Notes under the pieces: generated by a model
What the model saw: only the letters and a program-made list of their open reading frames with translations
Told to the model about the DNA's origin: nothing
The model's database searches: none
Part shown: positions 1-5,185 of the stretch, one piece after another
Numbering within the stretch: the stretch's first letter is position 1
Layout of the letters: each line of letters begins with the position of its first letter
NCBI GenBank assembly: GCA_965657495.1
Contig: CBFHPD010000180.1
Span: 1-5,610, forward strand
Length of the DNA stretch: 5,610 nucleotides
Reading direction: 5' to 3'
Origin: JALQTD01 sp965657495
GTDB lineage: Bacteria > Bacteroidota > Bacteroidia > Flavobacteriales_D > Sanyastnellaceae
Program-made: the position numbers and the translations under genes

Positions 1-51
1 AATTCCGGCATGGGGGTCCGCTTCGGGGTGAACATCGGCTTCGGGTTTTAA
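1..51 (+). CDS. 3' end of an outer-membrane beta-barrel protein (partial)
   Basis: Reading frame 1 is open from the window edge to TAA at 49-51 and encodes NSGMGVRFGVNIGFGF. Alternating hydrophobic and Gly/polar residues ending in a C-terminal Phe are the usual last strand of a Gram-negative outer-membrane beta-barrel, where the terminal aromatic residue is read by the BAM machinery. Only 16 codons are visible, so the protein family (porin-like, OmpA-like, PorT-like) cannot be judged. It lies 12 bp before the next gene on the same strand and in the same frame, which suggests co-transcription. The barrel assignment rests only on this short tail. Confidence 0.55.
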   Translation, partial: NSGMGVRFGVNIGFGF

Positions 52-63
52 TTCCTGCTCGCG

Positions 64-732
64 GTGAGCGAGGGAACGGTTCGGTTGGCAGTGGGGGCGA
101 CGGCGCTCGAGCTGCGGCCGGACCGTTCTGCTTTTTGGCCGTCGCGGAAGGCGCTGCTTGTGGCGGATGTGCACCTCGGAAAGGCAGGTCATTTCCGGCG
201 GCACGGGATGGCGGTGCCGGGCGGGGTGAATGCCGATACCATGCGGCGGTTGGCGGTGGCGTTGGGGGAATCGGGGGCGACCACGCTTGTGGTGCTTGGG
301 GATTTGTTCCACAGCGACCGCAATGCGGAGTGGGACGCCTTCATCGACTGGCGTGCGGAGCAGGTGGCGTTGGAACGGGTGGTGCTGGTGGCCGGCAACC
401 ACGACATCCTCGGGGCTTCGGATTGGGCGGAGGCCGGGGTGGACGTGGTGGAGCGTTGGGATGAGGCGGGGCTGACAATGACGCATGCGCCGGAGGATCA
501 CCGGGCGGACTTCGGGGTGCATTTGTGCGGGCACGTGCACCCGGGGGTGCGGTTGCAAGGCGCAGGGCGGCAAACGCTCACGGTGGCGTGCTGGTGGCAC
601 ACGCTCGGCGGACAGCAACTGGTCTTTCCTGCCTTTGGCGGGTTCACGGGCAAACACCGCATCCAGCCCGTCAAGGGGGACACGGTTTACCTACCCGTTG
701 CGGGGCGGCAGGTGGTGGAGAAGGCCTGTTGA
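64..732 (+). CDS. pdeM: PdeM-type metallophosphoesterase (ligase-associated DNA damage response endonuclease)
   Basis: A 222-residue calcineurin-like metallophosphoesterase with the full two-metal motif set in order: DVH at 35-37, GD at 79-80 inside VVLGDLFHS, GNHD at 111-114, a lone His at 141, and GHVHP at 156-160. The segment LLVADVHLGKAGHFRRHG and the GDLFHS motif are typical of the PdeM family, which in many bacteria accompanies an ATP-dependent DNA ligase, an Lhr-like helicase and an exonuclease as a DNA-repair set. None of these partners is in view. It is probably cytoplasmic, as there is no signal peptide. The start is GTG at 64; the upstream in-frame stop is at 49-51 and the next ATG (codon 49) would remove the first metal motif, so an early non-ATG start is required. 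GTG at 91 is an alternative. There is no Shine-Dalgarno sequence. It probably shares a transcript with the preceding barrel gene and converges on the lipoprotein gene with 2 bp between stops. The nuclease role is inferred from the family. Confidence 0.85.
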   Translation: MSEGTVRLAVGATALELRPDRSAFWPSRKALLVADVHLGKAGHFRRHGMAVPGGVNADTMRRLAVALGESGATTLVVLGDLFHSDRNAEWDAFIDWRAEQVALERVVLVAGNHDILGASDWAEAGVDVVERWDEAGLTMTHAPEDHRADFGVHLCGHVHPGVRLQGAGRQTLTVACWWHTLGGQQLVFPAFGGFTGKHRIQPVKGDTVYLPVAGRQVVEKAC

Positions 733-734
733 GG

Positions 735-1262
735 TCAGTCGATCTCGACGACAAAGGTGCCGTTCAGCGGCATTTCGAAACCGACGGGGTTGCCGTCCAC
801 CGTTTCTTTGATCAACATCTCAAACGTCACCGTCTCGGTGCCGCCAAGGAAGGCGGGCGTCGGCTGGATGATGGCGTTGGTGGCGATGAAGTTGCGCACG
901 GGGAACAGGTCGTCGCCTTGGTTGATCTCCTGCATGCTGTTCACGATGCCGTCCGCCGGCACGTAGAAGACGGGCCGGTTGATGCTGTCAAATTCGAGCG
1001 TCACGGTGAAATCGTGGGCGGGCGCGTGGGCCGTCACCTCCTCCGGGCTGCGCATGTCCGCTACCAGGTGGTACCGGCGTGAAAGCGGCTGAAGCGAATC
1101 CCAAACCACCGCCTCCGCCATCTTCAACGGCAGCTCCTGCCCGTTGAGCGTCATCGCCCCGCACGCGCAATTGTACACGGGGTTGACGAAGTCCGGGCTT
1201 TCGTAGCAGCTGCTCAGGCCAGCGGCCGTCGCGATTCCGAGGAGGAGGGCAAAGCGCTTCAT
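735..1262 (-). CDS. uncharacterised lipoprotein
   Basis: A 175-residue protein I do not recognise. It opens with MKR, a hydrophobic stretch (4-15) and the lipobox LSSC at 16-19, so it should be processed by signal peptidase II and lipid-anchored at Cys19. Tyr and Glu follow the Cys. The mature part has a Cys pair, C-A-C at 32-34, then many short alternating beta-strand-like segments (for example HDFTVTLEFD, ETVTFEMLI and GTFVVEID at the very end), suggesting a compact beta-sandwich. No catalytic motif is visible. ATG is at 1262-1260. It follows namZ on the same strand after 42 bp and is likely co-transcribed with it, though a TATCTTCG promoter-like box lies in the gap. The neighbouring peptidoglycan hydrolase hints at an envelope role, but that is only context. 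Its stop codon abuts the end of pdeM, which runs convergently. Confidence 0.8.
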   Translation of the reverse strand: MKRFALLLGIATAAGLSSCYESPDFVNPVYNCACGAMTLNGQELPLKMAEAVVWDSLQPLSRRYHLVADMRSPEEVTAHAPAHDFTVTLEFDSINRPVFYVPADGIVNSMQEINQGDDLFPVRNFIATNAIIQPTPAFLGGTETVTFEMLIKETVDGNPVGFEMPLNGTFVVEID

Positions 1263-1272
1263 TTCAATGAGG

Positions 1273-1329
1273 TTTGGCCCCGAAGATAGCCCATTCGCCT
1301 TGATTTACCGCTGAATGGGGTAGGCCAAA
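1273..1329. repeat. nested two-part inverted repeat between namZ and the lipoprotein gene
   Basis: The outer arms are TTTGGCC (1273-1279) and GGCCAAA (1323-1329); the inner arms are CCCATTC (1290-1296) and GAATGGG (1313-1319). Both pairs match perfectly over 7 bp. They form a stem with an asymmetric internal loop (10 nt against 3 nt) and a 16-nt apical loop that contains the namZ stop codon. In the minus-strand transcript the structure ends 10 nt before the lipoprotein start codon. There is no following U-tract, so it is not a standard intrinsic terminator. A role in RNA processing, decay protection or translation of the downstream gene is possible. Confidence 0.5.
1281..1288 (-). promoter_or_regulatory. 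candidate -7 box for the lipoprotein gene
   Basis: On the minus strand this reads TATCTTCG, matching TAnnTTCG, one base from the Bacteroidota -7 consensus TAnnTTTG. It ends 18 nt before the ATG. I find no convincing -33 TTG at the usual spacing. It lies in the internal loop of the nested inverted repeat, so it could act as a secondary promoter inside the namZ-lipoprotein operon. Confidence 0.35.
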
Positions 1330-2549
1330 TGCGCGCGCCAAACCCGCTCGTAGTCCCGGAGTTGCTCCGTCCACTCGGCGAACTGCGCGTCGACGGCTTC
1401 TGGGTGGGCGCCGAGGAGCTGGCGGAACGCATCGGTGCCGGCGAGTTTGTCGAGGAACGACGGGGAGGTGACCCACCCTTCCGGCGCGCCCATGTCGGCA
1501 TAAGCGGCGAGGACGCGGTGCAGGTCGAACCCGGAAGGGGCGTCGAGCCAAGCGGTGCCGAGGTCGTGGAGGTCGTGGCCGTGGCAGGCCGTGCCTTCGT
1601 GTTTGGGGTGCGGTGCGGCGCCGGGGGTGGGCCGGGGGGTGAAGGTGAACCCGGTGGCCGGGTAGGTGGGGGCGCCGATGCGTTCGAAGGGGGCGGGCGT
1701 GCCGCGCCCGACGCTGACGTCGGTGGGCTCGAACAGGCAGAGGGAGGGGTAGAGGGCGATGGAGGCGGCGGTGGGGAGGTTGGGGCTGGGGGCGACGGGC
1801 GGGTCCCAGCGGTCGCTGTGGGCCCAGCCGCGGCAGGGGAGGACCGTCAGGGCGCAGGGCGCGGGGAGGACCGTGGAGTTGATGAAGGCCGCGGCCTCGC
1901 CGAGGGTGAAGCCGTGGACGAGGGGGACCGGGATTTGGCCTACAAAGGAGGTGAAATCCGGCTGCAGCATGGGGCCCGCCAAATGGTGGCCATGCGGATT
2001 CGGGCGGTCGCACACCACCACCGCCACGCCGGCCTCCGCTGCGGCCTCCATCACGAGCGCGAGCGTGCTCAAATACGTGTAAAACCGCGCCCCAACGTCC
2101 TGAATGTCAAACACGATGACCCGCACGTCGGCCAGGTCTTCCGGCCGCGGTTTCCGGCGATCCCCGTGCAAGCTCACCAGCGGCAAGCCCGTTTGGGCGT
2201 CCACGCCGTCTGCGATGTGCGCCCCGTTGGCGGCGTCCCCGCGGAAGCCGTGCTCCGGCGCGAATACCTTGCGGACGTTGACGCCCAACGCGAGCAGCGT
2301 GTCCACGAGGTGGGTCGGGTTCGGGTCCACGTCCGCCTGCAGGACCGACGTGGCGTTCGCCACCACGGCCACGCCCCCGCGCCCGAGCATCGGCACGAGC
2401 TCCTTGAGCTGCTCGTTGCCGAGGACGACCCGTCGCGGCGGCACCGTGCGTTCGGCCACATGCAGTTCGGCCGAAGCCGGTTCAGCGATGAGTTGCGCCC
2501 TGGCCGCGCACGACCAGAGCACCAAGGGGAGGAATAACAGGCGCAGCAT
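1305..2549 (-). CDS. namZ: NamZ-family exo-beta-N-acetylmuramidase (DUF1343, YbbC-like)
   Basis: A 414-residue secreted protein of the NamZ/DUF1343 family, whose characterised member (Bacillus subtilis YbbC/NamZ) removes terminal N-acetylmuramic acid from peptidoglycan fragments. Family motifs appear in order: FAPEHGFRG at 96-104, FDIQDVGARFYTY at 147-159, DRPNP at 181-185, VHGFTLGE at 211-218, SPNLPT at 255-260, and VSVGRGT with PFERIGAP at 278-294. The length is normal for the family. The N-terminus is a signal peptide: hydrophobic 4-12, then ARA|Q at 16-19, a good signal peptidase I site. Cys14 in LWSC could instead be a poor lipobox. It therefore acts in the periplasm or at the outer membrane. 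The usual EGT before the GRGT motif reads E-P-T here (274-276). ATG is at 2549-2547, 4 nt after a TAAATTCG box. It diverges from the permease gene and probably heads a two-gene operon with the lipoprotein. No muropeptide-recycling genes (murQ, nagZ, amgK) are nearby. The long antisense frame here is not a gene. Confidence 0.9.
   Translation of the reverse strand: MLRLLFLPLVLWSCAARAQLIAEPASAELHVAERTVPPRRVVLGNEQLKELVPMLGRGGVAVVANATSVLQADVDPNPTHLVDTLLALGVNVRKVFAPEHGFRGDAANGAHIADGVDAQTGLPLVSLHGDRRKPRPEDLADVRVIVFDIQDVGARFYTYLSTLALVMEAAAEAGVAVVVCDRPNPHGHHLAGPMLQPDFTSFVGQIPVPLVHGFTLGEAAAFINSTVLPAPCALTVLPCRGWAHSDRWDPPVAPSPNLPTAASIALYPSLCLFEPTDVSVGRGTPAPFERIGAPTYPATGFTFTPRPTPGAAPHPKHEGTACHGHDLHDLGTAWLDAPSGFDLHRVLAAYADMGAPEGWVTSPSFLDKLAGTDAFRQLLGAHPEAVDAQFAEWTEQLRDYERVWRAHLAYPIQR
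1773..1803 (+). other. potential G-quadruplex motif inside namZ (non-coding strand)
   Basis: Five G-runs lie within 31 bp on the plus strand: 4 Gs at 1773, 4 at 1782, 5 at 1788, 3 at 1797 and 3 at 1801, with loops of 5, 2, 4 and 1 nt. This meets the usual four-run, loop 1-7 rule. The strand is the template for namZ, so the mRNA is C-rich and would not fold this way. It encodes a stretch where nearly every codon ends in C, so it may be only a by-product of codon choice. Confidence 0.4.
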
Positions 2550-2553
2550 GCCG

Positions 2554-2561
2554 CGAATTTA
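2554..2561 (-). promoter_or_regulatory. candidate -7 box for namZ
   Basis: On the minus strand this reads TAAATTCG, a TAnnTTCG match. It ends 4 nt before the namZ ATG, so a start site at normal distance would fall at or next to the A of ATG, giving a leaderless or near-leaderless transcript. A TTC, not TTG, sits 19 nt upstream, so -33 support is weak. It is separated by 5 bp from the divergent permease box. Confidence 0.4.
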
Positions 2562-2566
2562 CCGGT

Positions 2567-2574
2567 TATCTTGC
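2567..2574 (+). promoter_or_regulatory. candidate -7 box for the LolC/E-like permease gene
   Basis: TATCTTGC matches TAnnTT followed by GC, not CG, so it is a poorer copy of the octamer seen before the other genes. It ends 4 nt before the ATG, the same geometry as the divergent namZ box, and the two boxes flank a central ACCGGT. No clear -33 TTG is seen; that region would lie within the first codons of namZ. Confidence 0.3.
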
Positions 2575-2578
2575 GGCC

Positions 2579-4018
2579 ATGAACTTGCCCCGGCATTTGG
2601 CGGGCCGCATGGCGCGGTCGACAGGGAAGGCTTCGTGGTCGCGGCCTGTGGTGAGCATCGCGACCGCCGGGGTGGCGCTGGGCATTGCGCTCATCATCTT
2701 GGCGACGGCGATTGTGGAGGGGTTTCAGCATGAGGTGCGGGAGTTGGTGGTGGGGTTTGGGGCGCACGTGCAGGTGCTGTCTACCGATCCGAGTGCGCAG
2801 GACATCCGGCTCGACCCGGCATTGCAGCGGTCGCTGTCGGAGGCCGAGGGCGTGAAGCGGGTGCAGCCGTTTTATACGTTGCCGGGCATCTTAGAAACGC
2901 GGGATGACCACGAGGGGGTGGTGGTGAAGGGCGTGGGCGAGGGGCTCGATCACGGGCTGCTGAGCCGGTCTTTGCTGGCGGGGCGGGTGCCGATGATGGG
3001 GGATTCGGTGGTGATTTCGGGGCCGCAGGCACGGGAGTTGCACTTGGAGCCGGGGGATGCGGTGCGCTTGTATTTTGTGGCGGAAGCGGAGTCACCGCGG
3101 CCGCGGCGCTTGGTGGTGGCGGGCATTTATGAAACGGGGTTGCTGGAGTTCGACCGGGAGTTTGTGTTTGTGCCGGCGCCGGTGGTGCAGCGGGCGGCCG
3201 GCTGGGGCGTGGAAGCGCAAGCCCAACTGGACTCCACGGGCTTTCGGTTACAGGCGTTTCCGCGGGGCGCGGCGTTGCGTTGGGAATTCCCGGGCTTGCG
3301 TGGGTTCCGCGGGGCGGGGCCGCACCCCTTTCCCGACCGGGATTTCGAGGCTGTGGCCGTGCCGAGCGACGAGCGGGTGGCGGGCGATACCGTGCGGTTC
3401 GTGCGAACGGGCGCGGGGTGGCAAGCCGCATCGGCCGGCGGGGGCGCGCGGTTTCACGCCACCGGCTACGAGGTGTTCCTCGACGGGTTTGACGGGTTGT
3501 GGCACGCGGACGATGTGCTGTATGCGGCGCTGCCTTTGGGCTACACCACGAAGACGGTGATCGAACAATCCCCCGAGATGTTCTCGTGGCTTGGCATGCT
3601 CGATTTGAACGTGGAAATCATCATCGGTCTGATGGTCCTCATCAGCATCATCAACATGGCGTCGGCGCTGCTCATCATCATCCTCGAGCGCACGGCGATG
3701 GTGGGCCTGCTGAAGGCGTTGGGCATGGCGGATGGGGCGGTGGTTGCGACGTTCATGGCCCATGCCGCCCGGATCATCGGGCGCGGTTTCCTTTGGGGCA
3801 ACGTCCTCGGTTTTGGCCTTGCGCTGGGCCAAATCTCAACGGGCCTCATCACGCTCGACCCCGCCGCCTACTACGTGGACACCGTCCCCGTCCTGCTCAA
3901 TGTGCCCCGGATCGCCGCCATCGAGCTCGCCGCCTTCCTCGCCTGTGCGGCCGCGATGGTCCTGCCCGCTTGGGCCTCCACGCGCATCCAGCCCGCCACC
4001 GCCCTGCGCTTCCGCTGA
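2579..4018 (+). CDS. LolC/LolE-like ABC transporter permease (FtsX family)
   Basis: A 479-residue inner-membrane permease with the LolC/E layout. After an N-terminal amphipathic segment comes one membrane helix (about 25-47), a large periplasmic domain (about 50-344), then three helices (about 345-369, 398-420 and 445-464). The stretch ERTAMVGLLKALGM (370-383) is the cytoplasmic coupling segment of FtsX-type permeases that contacts the ATPase. YYVDTVPV (431-438) and the terminal PATALRFR are also typical of LolC/E. The family moves lipoproteins from the inner membrane toward the periplasmic carrier, but Bacteroidota have several such permeases, so the substrate is unproven. No ATPase (LolD-like) gene is in the window. 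At 479 residues it is longer than the usual 400-420; the extra length is a Gly/Arg/Phe-rich insert at about 205-295. ATG at 2579 gives a normal N-terminus. It is transcribed divergently from namZ. Codons are mostly G-ending at the 5' end and mostly C-ending at the 3' end. Confidence 0.85.
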   Translation: MNLPRHLAGRMARSTGKASWSRPVVSIATAGVALGIALIILATAIVEGFQHEVRELVVGFGAHVQVLSTDPSAQDIRLDPALQRSLSEAEGVKRVQPFYTLPGILETRDDHEGVVVKGVGEGLDHGLLSRSLLAGRVPMMGDSVVISGPQARELHLEPGDAVRLYFVAEAESPRPRRLVVAGIYETGLLEFDREFVFVPAPVVQRAAGWGVEAQAQLDSTGFRLQAFPRGAALRWEFPGLRGFRGAGPHPFPDRDFEAVAVPSDERVAGDTVRFVRTGAGWQAASAGGGARFHATGYEVFLDGFDGLWHADDVLYAALPLGYTTKTVIEQSPEMFSWLGMLDLNVEIIIGLMVLISIINMASALLIIILERTAMVGLLKALGMADGAVVATFMAHAARIIGRGFLWGNVLGFGLALGQISTGLITLDPAAYYVDTVPVLLNVPRIAAIELAAFLACAAAMVLPAWASTRIQPATALRFR

Positions 4019-4087
4019 CCGGTAAAGTGGGGGTTCCTTTTGATGGATTTTGGCCTGAAGGCGTCCAGCCATCCGCGCGGCGCACCT

Positions 4088-4095
4088 TACCTTCG
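4088..4095 (+). promoter_or_regulatory. candidate -7 box for the cysteine synthase/CBS-type gene
   Basis: TACCTTCG is an exact TAnnTTCG match and ends 20 nt before the ATG at 4116. The 97-bp gap (4019-4115) after the permease stop leaves room for a promoter. A TTTTGG lies at 4048-4053 but is too far upstream (34 nt) to be its -33 partner. The same gap holds a weak bulged inverted repeat (GGAT at 4045 and GGC at 4052 against GCC at 4068 and ATCC at 4071). I see no U-tract terminator and no palindrome like the one before cysH. Confidence 0.35.
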
Positions 4096-4115
4096 CGCTC
4101 GAATTTCATGCCGCC

Positions 4116-5105
4116 ATGTCAGCACCCAAACGCGTTTACAACAACATCCTTGAGACCGTCGGCGACACGCCGCTGGTGAAGTTGAATCGGATCGCCGAGG
4201 ACTTTCCGTGCGAGGTCTGGGCGAAGGTGGAGTACTTCAACCCCGGGCACAGCGTAAAGGATCGGATGGCGCTCCAAATGATCGAGGACGCCGAGGAGCG
4301 GGGCGACATCCAACCGGGCGGGACCATCATCGAGTGCACGAGCGGCAACACCGGCATGGGCCTCGCCCTCGCTTGCGCGGTGAAGGGCTACCAGCTGATT
4401 TGCACCATGAGCGACAAGCAGTCGAAGGAGAAGATCGACATCCTCCGGGCGATGGGCGCTGAGGTGCACGTCTGCCCGACCGAGGTGGCAGCGGATCACC
4501 CGGATAGCTATTACAGTGTGGCGCAGCGGCTGAACGACAGCATCGAGAACTCGTTTTGGTGCAACCAGTACGACAACTTGTCGAACAGCGAGGGGCATTA
4601 CCGGACGACGGGGCCGGAGATTTGGGCCCAAACCGAAGGCCGCATCACCCATTTCGTCGTGGGCGTCGGCACCGGTGGCACCATCAGCGGCACCGGCCGG
4701 TACCTGAAGGAGCAGAACCCGGACATCCAACTCTGGGGCATCGACAGCTACGGCAGCGTCCTGAAGAAGTACCACGAAACGGGCGAATTCGATGAGTCCG
4801 AGATCTATTCCTACATCACCGAAGGCGTGGGAGAAGACATCCTCCCGGCGAACGTCGACTTCAAGCTCATCGACCGGTTCGAGAAGGTGACCGACAAAGA
4901 CGGCGCCCTCGCCGCCCGCGAACTCGCCCGCAAGGAAGGGTTGTTCCTCGGCTACTCGTGCGGCTCCACCTTCCAAGGACTTCGCCAGCTCAAGGACCAG
5001 CTCAAGCCCACCGACGTGGTGGTCTGCCTGTTCCACGACCACGGTTCGCGCTATGTCGGCAAGGTGTACAACGACGAATGGATGCGCGGGCACGGGTGGT
5101 TGTAA
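4116..5105 (+). CDS. PLP-dependent cystathionine beta-synthase / cysteine synthase family enzyme
   Basis: A 329-residue fold-type II PLP enzyme. The Schiff-base lysine is K48 in NPGHSVKDR (42-50). The substrate-carboxylate loop is TSGNTG (75-80), the phosphate-binding loop is GTGGT (185-189), and S281 in GYSCGS is placed to contact the pyridine nitrogen. QYDN (151-154), YYSVAQRL, HYRTTGPEIW (161-170), EGVGEDILP and the ending RYVGKVYNDEWM..GWL are closer to the cystathionine beta-synthase core than to E. coli CysK. It has no heme-binding N-terminal extension and no C-terminal CBS (Bateman) pair, so it is a bare catalytic core. Likely reactions are O-acetylserine plus sulfide to cysteine, or serine plus homocysteine to cystathionine; sequence alone does not decide. 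The adjacent cysH favours assimilatory cysteine synthesis. Cytoplasmic. ATG is at 4116; an ATG 8 bp upstream is out of frame. There is no Shine-Dalgarno sequence. The long antisense frame here is a shadow. Confidence 0.88.
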   Translation: MSAPKRVYNNILETVGDTPLVKLNRIAEDFPCEVWAKVEYFNPGHSVKDRMALQMIEDAEERGDIQPGGTIIECTSGNTGMGLALACAVKGYQLICTMSDKQSKEKIDILRAMGAEVHVCPTEVAADHPDSYYSVAQRLNDSIENSFWCNQYDNLSNSEGHYRTTGPEIWAQTEGRITHFVVGVGTGGTISGTGRYLKEQNPDIQLWGIDSYGSVLKKYHETGEFDESEIYSYITEGVGEDILPANVDFKLIDRFEKVTDKDGALAARELARKEGLFLGYSCGSTFQGLRQLKDQLKPTDVVVCLFHDHGSRYVGKVYNDEWMRGHGWL

Positions 5106-5119
5106 TCGCCGAGGCGATT
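5104..5119. terminator. short inverted repeat at the end of the cysteine synthase/CBS-type gene
   Basis: AATCGCC (5104-5110) and GGCGATT (5113-5119) are perfect 7-bp arms around GA. The realistic RNA form is a 6-bp stem with a 4-nt loop. It overlaps the TAA stop codon, as a terminator or mRNA 3'-end stabiliser might. It is followed by CTCCCGGTTCTGT, which is not a U-tract, so intrinsic termination would be weak at best. Confidence 0.3.
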
Positions 5120-5151
5120 CTCCCGGTTCTGTCAAAATTGGCCTGATTCTG

Positions 5152-5182
5152 TTGTGTGACTCCGGTCACATAACGAAATTTG
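5152..5182 (+). promoter_or_regulatory. candidate cysH promoter
   Basis: TTG at 5152-5154 and GAAATTTG at 5175-5182 are separated by 20 nt. They resemble the Bacteroidota TTG ... TAnnTTTG promoter, with one mismatch in the first base of the -7 element. The box ends 3 nt before the cysH ATG, implying little or no 5' leader. The Crp/Fnr-like palindrome fills the space between the two elements. A TTCTGT direct repeat (5127-5132 and 5147-5152, 20 bp apart) lies just upstream. Confidence 0.35.
5155..5170. promoter_or_regulatory. Crp/Fnr-family operator-like palindrome upstream of cysH
   Basis: TGTGACTCCGGTCACA is a perfect inverted repeat (6-bp arms, 4-bp centre) and matches the Crp-type consensus TGTGA-N6-TCACA at all ten defined positions. 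It ends 15 bp before the cysH ATG, inside the 80-bp gap after the cysteine synthase/CBS-type gene. Its place between the candidate -33 and -7 elements would suit repression; with another start site it could be an activator site. The cognate regulator is not in the window. The sequence match is direct; the regulator family is inferred. Confidence 0.6.
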
Positions 5183-5185
5183 GGC

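Noticed and set aside
738..749. GTCGATCTCGAC inverted repeat at the pdeM/lipoprotein convergence, as a bidirectional terminator
   Set aside because: The arms are only 5 bp around a 2-bp centre, lie wholly inside lipoprotein codons, and have no T-tract on either side.
1264..2013. Pro/Arg-rich minus-strand frame overlapping namZ
   Set aside because: An almost pure Pro/Arg/His repeat composition is what a shifted reading of C-rich codons gives. It overlaps namZ in another frame on the same strand.
1329..2537. 402-codon open frame antisense to namZ
   Set aside because: Its translation is low-complexity (Gly, Arg, Val, Ala) with no domain, while the opposite strand carries every NamZ motif. C-ending codons on one strand remove stops on the other in a GC-rich gene.
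4019..4115. Intrinsic terminator or riboswitch in the gap before the cysteine synthase/CBS-type gene
   Set aside because: Only a weak bulged stem (4045-4074) is present, without a U-run, and the gap is too short for a known sulfur riboswitch such as SAM-I. I saw no conserved riboswitch core.
4119..5135. 338-codon open frame antisense to the cysteine synthase/CBS-type gene
   Set aside because: No recognisable domain or signal. The plus strand encodes a complete PLP enzyme with all catalytic motifs, so this is a shadow frame.
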